Source of the DNA: DATAOG01 sp963753685
Lineage (GTDB): Bacteria; Pseudomonadota; Alphaproteobacteria; Geminicoccales; Geminicoccaceae
Assembly (NCBI GenBank): GCA_963753685.1
Contig: CAVWDE010000005.1
Coordinates: forward strand, 443,348-507,347
Length of the DNA stretch: 64,000 nt
Direction: 5' to 3'
Each line of letters opens with the position of its first letter. Position 1 is the stretch's first letter. Below the pieces are notes generated by a model, which saw only the letters and a program-made list of their open reading frames with translations, was not told the origin of the DNA and did no database searches. This document shows positions 18,089 to 25,776 of the stretch, piece after piece. The translations under genes were made by a program, and so were the position numbers.

Positions 18089-18928
18089 TCAGCGGCCCGC
18101 GCCGGCGTCCTTGAAGCGGAACGGGTGGGCGGGGTAGGTGCCCAGGCGCTCGACGTCGTGCGAGAAGAACGCCAGCTCCTCGAACGCGTTGCGCACCGGC
18201 GCCTGCTCCGGATGGCCGACCACCTCGGCGTAGAACTGCGCCTGGTTGAAGGCCGCATCGACGTAGCTCTCGAGCTTGACCATGTTGACGCCGTTGGTGG
18301 CAAAGCCGCCGAGCGCCTTGTACAGCGCCGCCGGCACGTTGCGCACCTGGAACAAAAAGCTCGTGATCACCGGGCCCTCGTAGGGCGGCGGCTCGACCGG
18401 CTCGCGCGCCAGGATGATGAACCGGGTGGTGTTGTGCTCGGCGTCCTCGAGATCGGAGCGCAGGATGTCGAGGCCGTAGATCTCGGCCGCGAGGCGCGAG
18501 GCGATCGCCGCCCGGTCGAGCTGCCCGGCCGCGGCGACCTCGGCTGCGGCGCCCGCGGTGTCGGCGTGAATCCGCGGCGTGATCCCGAGCTCGCGCAACA
18601 GCCGCCGGCACTGGTTCAGGGCGTGGACGTGCGAATACACGGTCTTGATGGTCTCGATGCGCGCCCCCGGCACCGCCATCAGATGCAGATTCACCCGCAG
18701 GAAATGCTCGCCGATGATGTGCAGGCCGCAGTGCGGCATCAGGTGATGGATGTCGGCGACCCGGCCGGCGACCGAGTTGTCGATCGGGATCATCGCCCGA
18801 TCGGCGCGCCCCTGGCGCAGGGCGGCGAACGCGTCCTCGAAGGATTCCGCCGGCACGGCCTCGTAGTGCGGGCAGACCTGGCGGCAGGCGAGGTGGGAAT
18901 AGGCGCCGGGCTGGCCCTGAAAGACCAC
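18089..18928 (-). CDS. pheA: Prephenate dehydratase
   Basis: 279 aa from GTG 18928. Converts prephenate to phenylpyruvate in phenylalanine synthesis. The catalytic part has VFQGQPGAYSHLACRQ, MIPIDNSVAGRVADIHHL and the TTR motif in EHNTTRFIIL; the C-terminal ACT domain has RNVPAALYKALGGFATNGVN and KLESYV, where the usual ESRP is changed. No chorismate mutase domain is attached. An upstream ATG at 18992, 17 bases after kdsB, would give MDQAADAQGQERAAA as N-terminus, but it needs a one-base shift near 18930 to join. The true start may therefore be 18992 with an indel. Downstream of kdsB in the same direction. Confidence 0.93.
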   Translation of the reverse strand: MVFQGQPGAYSHLACRQVCPHYEAVPAESFEDAFAALRQGRADRAMIPIDNSVAGRVADIHHLMPHCGLHIIGEHFLRVNLHLMAVPGARIETIKTVYSHVHALNQCRRLLRELGITPRIHADTAGAAAEVAAAGQLDRAAIASRLAAEIYGLDILRSDLEDAEHNTTRFIILAREPVEPPPYEGPVITSFLFQVRNVPAALYKALGGFATNGVNMVKLESYVDAAFNQAQFYAEVVGHPEQAPVRNAFEELAFFSHDVERLGTYPAHPFRFKDAGAGR

Positions 18929-19009
18929 CTTCCGGGTCGAACTCGACCGCCGCCGCCCTCTCCTGCCCCTGAGCGTCGGCCGCCTGATCCATGCTCCGAG
19001 GCTCGATCG

Positions 19010-19813
19010 TCACCCGGGTGCCACCGGCCGTTGCGCGCCGAACAGCTCCCGCGCGCGCGCCAGATCGGCCGGAGTATCGACGCCGAGCGGAACCGTGTCA
19101 ACGAGCGCCACGCCAATGCTCATGCCGGCCTCGAGCGCGCGCAGCTGCTCGAGCCGCTCGCGGCGCTCGAGCGGGCTGGGTGGCAGGGCGGCAAAGCGCT
19201 CCAGGGCCGCCCGGCGATAGGCATAAATGCCGATGTGGTGGTAGACGGGGCCCGCGCCGGTCGGCGCCGTCGCGCGCGTGAAATAGAGCGCCCGGCCCAG
19301 GCGCGGGCGCGCCTGGTCGAACGCGACCACCGCCTTGACGACGCTCGGATCGGCCATCTCCTCCGGATCCTCGGTCGCCACGGCAAGGGTGCCGATATCG
19401 CTGCCGAGGTCGTCCAGGGGCTCGAGCGACGCCCGGATCGCCGCGGGCTCCAGGGTCGGCAGGTCGCCCTGCAGATTGATCACCCGCGCGAACGACCGCC
19501 CGGGGTCGAGCGCGCAGAGCGCCTGGAAGATGCGATCGGTGCCGGACGGCAGCGCCGGATCGGTCAGCAGCGCCTCGCCGCCATGGGCGGTGACCGCCTC
19601 TGCGATCTGCGGCTCGGCGCAGGCGACCACCACCGGCCCGACCTCGGCCGCGCAGGCGCGCCGCCACACCTGAACGATCATCGGCAGCCCGCCGATCTCG
19701 GCCAGCGGCTTGTCCGGCAGCCGGGTCGAGGCGAGGCGGGCAGGGATCAGAACGATGGTGCCGCCGGCCGCAACGCGCGCTCGCGGCTTGACGAAGCTGT
19801 GCAAATGCGCCAA
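19010..19813 (-). CDS. kdsB: 3-deoxy-manno-octulosonate cytidylyltransferase
   Basis: 267 aa. Activates KDO with CTP for lipid A core synthesis, so the organism makes KDO-containing LPS. Motifs are IVLIPARLASTRLPDKPLAE at the N-terminus, LPSGTDRIFQAL, RVINLQGDLPTLEP, YHHIGIYAYRRAALERF and the C-terminal VALVDTVPLGVDTPADL. Divergent from the cytochrome c gene; kdsB next to pheA and a c-type cytochrome is a familiar alphaproteobacterial order. Confidence 0.95.
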   Translation of the reverse strand: MAHLHSFVKPRARVAAGGTIVLIPARLASTRLPDKPLAEIGGLPMIVQVWRRACAAEVGPVVVACAEPQIAEAVTAHGGEALLTDPALPSGTDRIFQALCALDPGRSFARVINLQGDLPTLEPAAIRASLEPLDDLGSDIGTLAVATEDPEEMADPSVVKAVVAFDQARPRLGRALYFTRATAPTGAGPVYHHIGIYAYRRAALERFAALPPSPLERRERLEQLRALEAGMSIGVALVDTVPLGVDTPADLARARELFGAQRPVAPG

Positions 19814-19967
19814 CCCTCATCGGCCGCCGCGCCGCCCTCGTGGTGAGACAGACTGCCGCGTCCAGGCGCGGTCCGACCCTCGCCTCAGGCGGCGCGACCC
19901 ATGCTACGACTGTGCCGCGGTCAGCCCTTTGACCGATCCGGGCTCATCAGGACGGAACCAGCCTGCT

Positions 19968-21152
19968 ATGGCATCTTCGCTCGAAGTTAACAAGGTCCTG
20001 GCGGCGATCCTCACGGCCGGCATCATCGCGTCGGGCACCGGCGTGGTCTCGCGCATCATCTACCACCCGCATGAGCCGGAGAAGAATGCCTACCCGATCG
20101 AGGTCACCGAGACCGCGGGCGGCGGCGCCAAGGCGGCCAAGGAGGAGGCGGCGCCGCCGATCGCGGTCCTGCTCCAGAGTGCCAGCGCCGAGAAGGGAGC
20201 GACCATCGTCAAGGCGTGCCACGCCTGTCACAATCTCGGCAAGGGCGACCCCAACAAGATCGGGCCGCATCTCTATGGCGTCCTCGGCCGCGACGTCGCT
20301 TCGGTCTCCGACTTCAGCTACTCGGATGCGCTGAAGAAGGTGGGGGGCAAGTGGGACTACGACCGGCTGAACGAGTTCCTGACCAGCCCGAAGGCCTTCG
20401 CGCCCGGCACCAAGATGACCTTCATCGGCCTGAAGAAGCCCGAGGACCGGGCCGACGTCATTCTCTTCCTGCGCTCGCTCGCGGACAGTCCGGAGCCGCT
20501 GCCGGCACCGCCGCCGGCGACCGCGGCCGCACCCGCCGGCCAGGAGCAGGCGGCAGAGAAACCGGGACAGGCGCAGCCCGCCGGGCAGAAGCAGGCGGCC
20601 GAGCAGCCGGCGCCGGCGCAGGCGGCCGAGCAGAAGCAGGCGGCCGAGCAGCCGGCTCCAGCGCAGGCGGCCGAGCCGAAACAGGCGGCGGCGGAGAAGC
20701 CTGAGCAGGCGCAGCCGGCCGAGGAGAAGCAGGCGGCCGCCGAACCCGCGGCCAAGGAGCCGGCCGGCGGGCAGGCGGCCGGCGGCGGCGGCGACTTCGC
20801 CCAGCTGCTGGCCGCGGCCGATCCGGCCACCGGCGAGCACGACGCCAAGATCTGCAAGGCCTGCCACAACTTCGAGGCCGGCGCCGGCAACAAGATCGGA
20901 CCGGATCTGCACGGCGTGGTCGGCCGCAAGATCGCCTCGGTCGAAGGCTTCACCTACTCGAGCGCGCTGCAGGGCAAGGACGGGGTCTGGGACTACGACC
21001 ACCTGAACGAGTTCCTGACCAGCCCGAAGGCCTTCGCGCCGGGCACCAAGATGACCTTCGTCGGCCTCAAGAAGCCCGAGCAGCGGGCGGCGGTGATCGC
21101 CTATCTGCGCTCGATCACCGACAACCCGCCGCCGCTGCCCGGAGGTGGCTGA
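19968..21152 (+). CDS. Membrane-anchored cytochrome c with two haem c domains
   Basis: 394 aa. An N-terminal uncleaved anchor, KVLAAILTAGIIASGTGVV, is followed by a first cytochrome c domain with CHACH (around residues 84-88), a long Ala/Gln/Glu/Pro linker of about 90 residues, and a second domain with CKACH (around 303). The two haem domains are close copies: both end in LNEFLTSPKAFAPGTKMTF and GLKKPE. Single-domain relatives (cycM type) carry electrons between the bc1 complex and oxidases in the periplasm. This protein thus looks like a CycM duplicated in tandem with a spacer. The gene order kdsB-cytochrome-hisN is shared with single-domain relatives. No frame break. Confidence 0.9.
   Translation: MASSLEVNKVLAAILTAGIIASGTGVVSRIIYHPHEPEKNAYPIEVTETAGGGAKAAKEEAAPPIAVLLQSASAEKGATIVKACHACHNLGKGDPNKIGPHLYGVLGRDVASVSDFSYSDALKKVGGKWDYDRLNEFLTSPKAFAPGTKMTFIGLKKPEDRADVILFLRSLADSPEPLPAPPPATAAAPAGQEQAAEKPGQAQPAGQKQAAEQPAPAQAAEQKQAAEQPAPAQAAEPKQAAAEKPEQAQPAEEKQAAAEPAAKEPAGGQAAGGGGDFAQLLAAADPATGEHDAKICKACHNFEAGAGNKIGPDLHGVVGRKIASVEGFTYSSALQGKDGVWDYDHLNEFLTSPKAFAPGTKMTFVGLKKPEQRAAVIAYLRSITDNPPPLPGGG
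20586..20675 (+). repeat. 45-base tandem repeat inside the cytochrome linker
   Basis: Two adjacent 45-base units (20586-20630 and 20631-20675) differing at two positions by eye. Each encodes QKQAAEQPAPAQAAE. The in-frame unit length means copy number can change without breaking the gene. It makes a flexible spacer between the two haem domains. Confidence 0.85.
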
Positions 21153-21967
21153 GCCGGGCGCGGCCAAGGCCGTGGGCGGGCCGCCGGAGATCGAGGGACT
21201 CCTGCGGTTCGCCGACCGTCTGGCCGACGTCGCGGGCCAGGTGATCCGGCGCTACTGGCGCACCCCGGTCGCGATCGAGAGCAAGGGCGACGCGAGCCCG
21301 GTCACGATCGCCGATCGCGAGGCCGAGCGCGCGATGCGCGAATTGATCCGGGCCCACCATCCGGACCACGGCATCGAGGGCGAGGAGTTCGGCGCCGAGC
21401 GCCAGGACGCAGAGCTGGTCTGGCACCTCGACCCGATCGACGGCACCAAGTCCTTCATCACCGGGCGGCCGCTGTTCGGCACCCTGGTCGGCCTGAGCCG
21501 GGCCGGCCGGCCCCTGCTCGGGCGTGATCGACCAGTGCATCCTCGGCGAACGCTGGCGGGGCACGGCCGGCGGCAGCGCCAGCTGGAACGGCCAGCCGAT
21601 CCGCGTCCGCGCCTGCCCGAGCCTCGCGCACGCGGTGCTGTACGCGACCACGCCCCTGATGTTCGCCCCCGGCGCCGAGCGCGCCGCCTTCGAGCGCGTG
21701 CAGCAGGCGGTGCGCTATCCCCTGTTCGGCGGCGACTGCTACGCCTACGGCCTGCTCGCCATGGGCTTTGCCGACCTGATCGTCGAGGCCGACCTCGACC
21801 CGCACGACTTCATGGCGCTGGTGCCGGTGATCGAGGGCGCCGGGGGGATCATGACCGACTGGCAGGGGCGGGCGCTGTCGCCGACCTCCGATGGCCGGAT
21901 CGTCGCCGCCGGCGACCCGGCGGTGCACGCCGCCGCGCTCGCGCTGCTGGCGCCGGCGCCGGATTAA
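21145..21967 (+). CDS. hisN: Inositol monophosphatase family, probable histidinol-phosphatase (frameshift)
   Basis: About 273 aa over two frames. The metal sites are EGEEFG, DPIDGTKSFITGRPLFGTL and, after the break, GGDCYAYGLLAMGFADLIVE and DLDPHDFMALVPVIEGAGG. The DPIDGTKSF form and the alphaproteobacterial neighbourhood favour HisN, which removes phosphate from histidinol phosphate; an inositol or CysQ-like role cannot be excluded. The frames join by removing one G from GGG at 21520-21522 (PLLG to VIDQCILGERW). The GTG start overlaps the cytochrome stop, with GGAG just upstream, so translation is probably coupled. A single indel in a conserved gene suggests a sequence error. Confidence 0.85.
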
Positions 21968-22093
21968 GAAAATAGTATCGCACATCCCAGGGAAAGTGTC
22001 AGAATGCGACGGCCGTGGCCGGTGCTTTAAGCCGCTCGCGGCAGCGACTTCGATCATCAATTCTACGCCTATCTTCAGGAGAGGAAGATTCAC

Positions 22094-23092
22094 ATGCAGA
22101 TCATGCCATCTCGCCGTGATTTCCTGGCTGGCGCGTCAATGGCCGCGGCCGCGGGCGCTTTGGCGCGCGGAGATCGCTCGCCGACGAAGGGCCGCCGGAG
22201 ACGACCACGATCCGGCTTAGCTATCAGCCGAGATACGCGTGCGTCGCCCCAGAGTCGATCTCGGAGGAGTTGCTGCGCGCGGAAGGGTTCACCGACGTCC
22301 GCTTCGTGCCGCTGTCAGACGTCAACAGCGTGGCAGGCGGCCAGATCGACTTCGATCTCGATACCGCGGCATGGCTCGTCTCTCAAGTGGATGCCGGCGC
22401 GCCGATCACCGTGTTGGCGGGGGTGCATCTCGGCTGCTACGAACTCTTCGTGCACGAGCCCCTTCGAACCATCCGCGACCTGAAGAGCAAGAAGGTCGGC
22501 ATCGACTATCTCGGCTCGAGCGGGCACTTGTACCTTACGATGATGGTGGCGCAAGTCGGTCTCGATCCCAAGAGCGACATCGAATGGGTTCCGAATCCTG
22601 ACAGCAGCGTCATGGAGCGCTTCGCGGTAGGGTCGGTCGATGCTTTCCTCGGATTTCCGCCCGAGCCCCAGGAATTGCGCGCCCGCAAGATCGGTCGGGT
22701 GATCCTCGCCACGGCCGTGGATGCACCTTGGTCGCAATACTTCTGCTGCACGGCGTACGGCAACCGTGCCTGGGTCCGCGATCATCCGGTGGCGACCAAG
22801 CGCTTCCTACGCGCCATTCTCAAGACCGCCGACCTCTGTGCCGCCGAGCCGGAGAAGGCCGCGCAGCGTCTGGTCGATGCCGGGTTGACAGACCGATACG
22901 ACTACGCGCTGCAGACGCTGACCGAGGTCCCGTACGGGGTGTGGCGCGAGTACGACCCGGAGGAACTCGATGCGGTTCTACGCGCTGCGGCTCCACGATG
23001 TCGGCATGGTCAAGTCGACCCCCAACAAGATCCTCGCCGAGGGCACCGACTGGCGCTTCCTGAACGAGCTCAAGCGCGAGCTGAAGGCGTGA
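22094..23092 (+). pseudogene. ABC transporter substrate-binding protein (NMT1/SsuA-like), two frame breaks
   Basis: A tandem paralogue of the next gene. It starts with a Tat-type signal (SRRDFLAGASMAAAAGAL). Two extra bases near 22170 break the frame; from ELLRAEGFTDVRFVPL on, sense is good through VDAFLGFPPEPQELRARKIG and TDRYDYALQTLTEVPYGVW, then one extra A near 22964 breaks it again before MRFYALRLHDVGMVKSTP, which ends at 23092. The rest aligns closely with the downstream copy. Binding proteins of this group bring in nitrate, sulfonates, taurine or thiamine precursors; no permease or ATPase lies beside these two, so the partner is elsewhere. Decay of one redundant copy is plausible. Confidence 0.8.
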
Positions 23093-23139
23093 AGATCGTC
23101 TCGGGCTGAGCCCGAGCCAGACATGGCAGAGGACTACGC

Positions 23140-24141
23140 ATGGAGATCATTCAACGTCGCCGCGATTTCCTGATCAGCACCTCGCTGGCCGCGGCCGCTG
23201 GTATGCTTGGCGCTCGTGGCTCGCTCGCCGACGAAGGGCCGCCGGAAACGACCACGCTCCGGCTGGCCCTCGATCCCGCCATCTGCATTGCGGCTTGGTA
23301 TATCGCCGACGAGCTGCTGCTTGCAGAGGGGTTCACAGATGTTCGCTACGTGCGAACGATATCAACTGGCGACGCTGTCGCACGCGGTGAAGCTGACTTT
23401 AGCGTGGACACCGGAGCATGGATCGTGTCGCTTCTCGATGCCGGCGAGCCGATCACGGCATTGGCGGGCGTGCATTCCGGGTGCTACGAGCTGTTCGCGC
23501 ACGAGCCCATCCGAACCATCAGCGACCTGAAGGGCAAACGGGTGGGCATCCGGGCGCTCCGCTCCGGCAGCCACCAGTATATCGCGATGATGGCGGCGAA
23601 CGTCGGGCTCGACCCCCACAAGGACATCGCCTGGGTTACCCCAGGTCCGAGTGGAACCACCATGCAGATGTTCGCGGAACGGAAGGTCGATGCCTTCCTT
23701 GGGTTCCCGCCCGAGCCGCAGGAGTTGCGCGCCCGCAAGATCGGCCGAGTGATCATCAACACCGCCACGGACCAGCCGTGGTCGAACTATTTCTGCTGCA
23801 CGGCGTTGGGCAACAGGGACTTCGTCCGCGAGCATCCGATCGCGACCAAGCGCTACCTGCGAGCCATCCTGAAGGCCGTCGATATCTGCGCGGCCGAGCC
23901 CGAACGGGTCGCGCGACAGCTGGTCGATGACGGCGTCACAGACCGGTACGATTACGCGCTCCAGACTGTGACCGAGGTGCCTTACAAGGTCTGGCGCGAG
24001 TTCGACCCGGAGGACACGATGCGCTTCTACGCGCTGCGGCTCGCCGAGGTCGGGATGATCAAGTCGACCCCGAACGCGATCCTCGCCGAGGGCACCGACT
24101 GGCGTTTCCTGAACGAACTCAAGCGCGAGCTGAAGGCGTGA
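23140..24141 (+). CDS. ABC transporter substrate-binding protein (NMT1/SsuA-like), Tat-exported
   Basis: 333 aa, intact. The twin-arginine signal QRRRDFLISTSLAAAAGMLG directs folded export to the periplasm. The mature part has the two-lobe layout of nitrate/sulfonate/taurine-type binding proteins: LAEGFTDVRYV in the first lobe, ITALAGVHSGCYELFAHEPI, SDLKGKRVGI, VDAFLGFPPEPQELRARKIG and FCCTALGNRDFVREHPIATK. The ligand cannot be deduced. It follows a broken paralogue by about 50 bases. Cognate permease and ATPase genes are absent from the window. Confidence 0.87.
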   Translation: MEIIQRRRDFLISTSLAAAAGMLGARGSLADEGPPETTTLRLALDPAICIAAWYIADELLLAEGFTDVRYVRTISTGDAVARGEADFSVDTGAWIVSLLDAGEPITALAGVHSGCYELFAHEPIRTISDLKGKRVGIRALRSGSHQYIAMMAANVGLDPHKDIAWVTPGPSGTTMQMFAERKVDAFLGFPPEPQELRARKIGRVIINTATDQPWSNYFCCTALGNRDFVREHPIATKRYLRAILKAVDICAAEPERVARQLVDDGVTDRYDYALQTVTEVPYKVWREFDPEDTMRFYALRLAEVGMIKSTPNAILAEGTDWRFLNELKRELKA

Positions 24142-24163
24142 ACGGGCACTGGAGACACGACCC

Positions 24164-24379
24164 ATGAGAAAGCCTTTGCTCGCGACTGCGGCGAGCCTGG
24201 TGCTGACTGAGCGCCGCCGCTGCTGCCGAGGAGTCTGGCAGACCCTGCTGCGACCGCCTGCCATGCCCGCGCCGCGCGCGAGCGGCATGGCGCCCGTCAA
24301 CGACATCCTACGGCGAGTGGTCGCGCGCAGCCGATCCTGGGCGGAGTTGGGCTGGTCGCTCACATCTCGGATTATTTAG
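24164..24379 (+). pseudogene. Degenerate frame with signal-peptide-like start
   Basis: Starts MRKPLLATAASLVL in one frame; the adjoining frame then gives LSAAAAAEESGRPC, which together would make a normal Sec signal peptide, so a one-base shift near 24205 is likely. The remaining 150 bases show no recognisable protein in any frame. It may be the leftover 5' end of a third exported binding protein or another periplasmic protein, cut down by deletion. Confidence 0.35.
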
Positions 24380-24411
24380 CCTATTGAAGACGGCCACACT
24401 GGGAGGCAGAC

Positions 24412-25482
24412 ATGGGGATGTGGGGTATGGCGAGCGGCGCGCTCGTGTCGGCGGCGCTGATCGCGATTGCGGGCACTGCGCAAACGGCGGAGTTTCCCGA
24501 ACCGAAGACGAGCGGATATGTCATCAAGGAGTTCACCTTCCACACCGGCGAGGTGATGCCGGAGATGAAGGTGAGCTACACGACGGTCGGCGCGCCCTCG
24601 GGCGAGCCGGTCTTGATGCTGCATGGCACGACCGACAGCGCGCAGGACATGCTCACCGAGGGCTTCGCCGGCGCGCTCTACGGCCCGGGTCAGGCGCTCG
24701 ACGCCACCAAGTACTTCATCATCATCCCCGACGCGATCGGGGCCGGCGGCAGCAGCAAGCCGTCCGATGGCCTGCGGGCGGCATTCCCGCAGTACAACTA
24801 CGACGACATGGTGGCCGCCCAGTATGATCTGGTGAAGAACCACCTCGGCATCGACCACCTGCGCCTCGTCATGGGCAACTCCATGGGCGGCATGCTGACC
24901 TGGACCTGGGGCGTCACCCATCCCGAGTTCATGGACGCGCTCGTGCCGATGGCGTCGCTGCCCGGCCCGATGTCCGGCCGCAACTGGATGATGCGCCGAA
25001 TGCTGATCGACGCCGTGCGCACGGATCCGGCATGGGACGGGGGCAACTACAAGGAGCAGCCGCCCAATCTGCGCATCGCCAATGTCTGGTTCTCGATCGC
25101 CACCAACGGCGGCGAAAAGCGGCTGGCCAAGATCGGCAATACGCGCGCAGCGGCCGACGCCTACGTCGGGAAGCGGCTCGCCGAGGCCACGGCGCCGGAC
25201 GCCAACGACGCGCTCTACCAGTGGAACGCGTCGCGCGACTTCGATCCGACCCCTGGGCTCGGCAAGATCAAGGCGGCGCTCCTGGTGATCAATTCCGAGG
25301 ATGACGAGCGCGATCCGCCCGAGCTCGACACGCTCGGAAAGGGCATGGCGGCGATCGGTCACGGCGAAGTCTACATCATCCCGGCCACGGCCGAGACCTC
25401 GGGACATGGCACCACGTACAGCATGGTGGCTCTCTACGCCGACCGGCTGGCGACATTCCTCGCCAGCGTTCCGCACATGTGA
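24412..25482 (+). CDS. Exported alpha/beta hydrolase, homoserine O-acetyltransferase-like
   Basis: 356 aa. A signal peptide (GALVSAALIAIAGTAQTA) precedes FTFHTGEVMPEMKVSYTTVG, the start of MetX-like folds. The nucleophile elbow is GNSMGGM, after LRLVM; the acid is in NSEDDERDPP, and the final His in SGHGTTY. MetX proper is cytosolic, so a secreted relative probably hydrolyses a small ester or amide and does not make methionine. It is downstream of the two binding proteins on the same strand, perhaps the same transport or scavenging unit. Confidence 0.85.
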   Translation: MGMWGMASGALVSAALIAIAGTAQTAEFPEPKTSGYVIKEFTFHTGEVMPEMKVSYTTVGAPSGEPVLMLHGTTDSAQDMLTEGFAGALYGPGQALDATKYFIIIPDAIGAGGSSKPSDGLRAAFPQYNYDDMVAAQYDLVKNHLGIDHLRLVMGNSMGGMLTWTWGVTHPEFMDALVPMASLPGPMSGRNWMMRRMLIDAVRTDPAWDGGNYKEQPPNLRIANVWFSIATNGGEKRLAKIGNTRAAADAYVGKRLAEATAPDANDALYQWNASRDFDPTPGLGKIKAALLVINSEDDERDPPELDTLGKGMAAIGHGEVYIIPATAETSGHGTTYSMVALYADRLATFLASVPHM

Positions 25483-25575
25483 CGCCTGCGCGAGGCGGGC
25501 CCGCTCGATGACGGCGGGCTTGCCTCTCTCTGGCGCGCGGCCCGGGCGGCGGCCGCCCGACCTCCGGGCGCTGTC

Positions 25576-25689
25576 TCACCCGGCGCAGGCGGGCCAGGGC
25601 TTGCAGGTCGTCTCGTTGGCGTCCAGCCACTCCTGGACCACGTCCTCGACCTTGCGGCCCTCGAGGTCGACCCGGGCGATCAGGCATTA
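25576..25689 (-). pseudogene. C-terminal remnant of a glycine betaine/proline ABC binding protein
   Basis: Minus-strand frame reads LIARVDLEGRKVEDVVQEW then LDANETTCKPWPACAG before a TGA (25576-25578). This matches the end of OpuAC-type binding proteins, where the last helix reads VAxEWIxAN. Nothing upstream of 25690 on that strand continues the protein; the frame is cut by a stop. A short leftover of a deleted or displaced gene, next to the yej operon promoter. Confidence 0.5.
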
Positions 25690-25698
25690 AACCTCGGT

Positions 25699-25717
25699 CA
25701 TCGATCTAGGATCGATG
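25699..25717. promoter_or_regulatory. Palindrome upstream of yejA
   Basis: CATCGATC, TAG, GATCGATG: a perfect 8-base inverted repeat with a 3-base centre. It lies 60 bases before the yejA start, just upstream of a TATATT (about 25730) that could be a -10 element. Position and symmetry fit an operator for a dimeric repressor, though no regulator gene is adjacent. Confidence 0.45.
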
Positions 25718-25776
25718 GCAGAGCCCATCTATATTGCCCCAGGACGTTTGACACCCGGCGGTCGAGAAAGAGGCTC

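Noticed and set aside
18002..19846. 614-aa plus-strand frame over pheA and kdsB
   Set aside because: Shadow of two conserved minus-strand genes; composition typical of antisense GC-rich frames.
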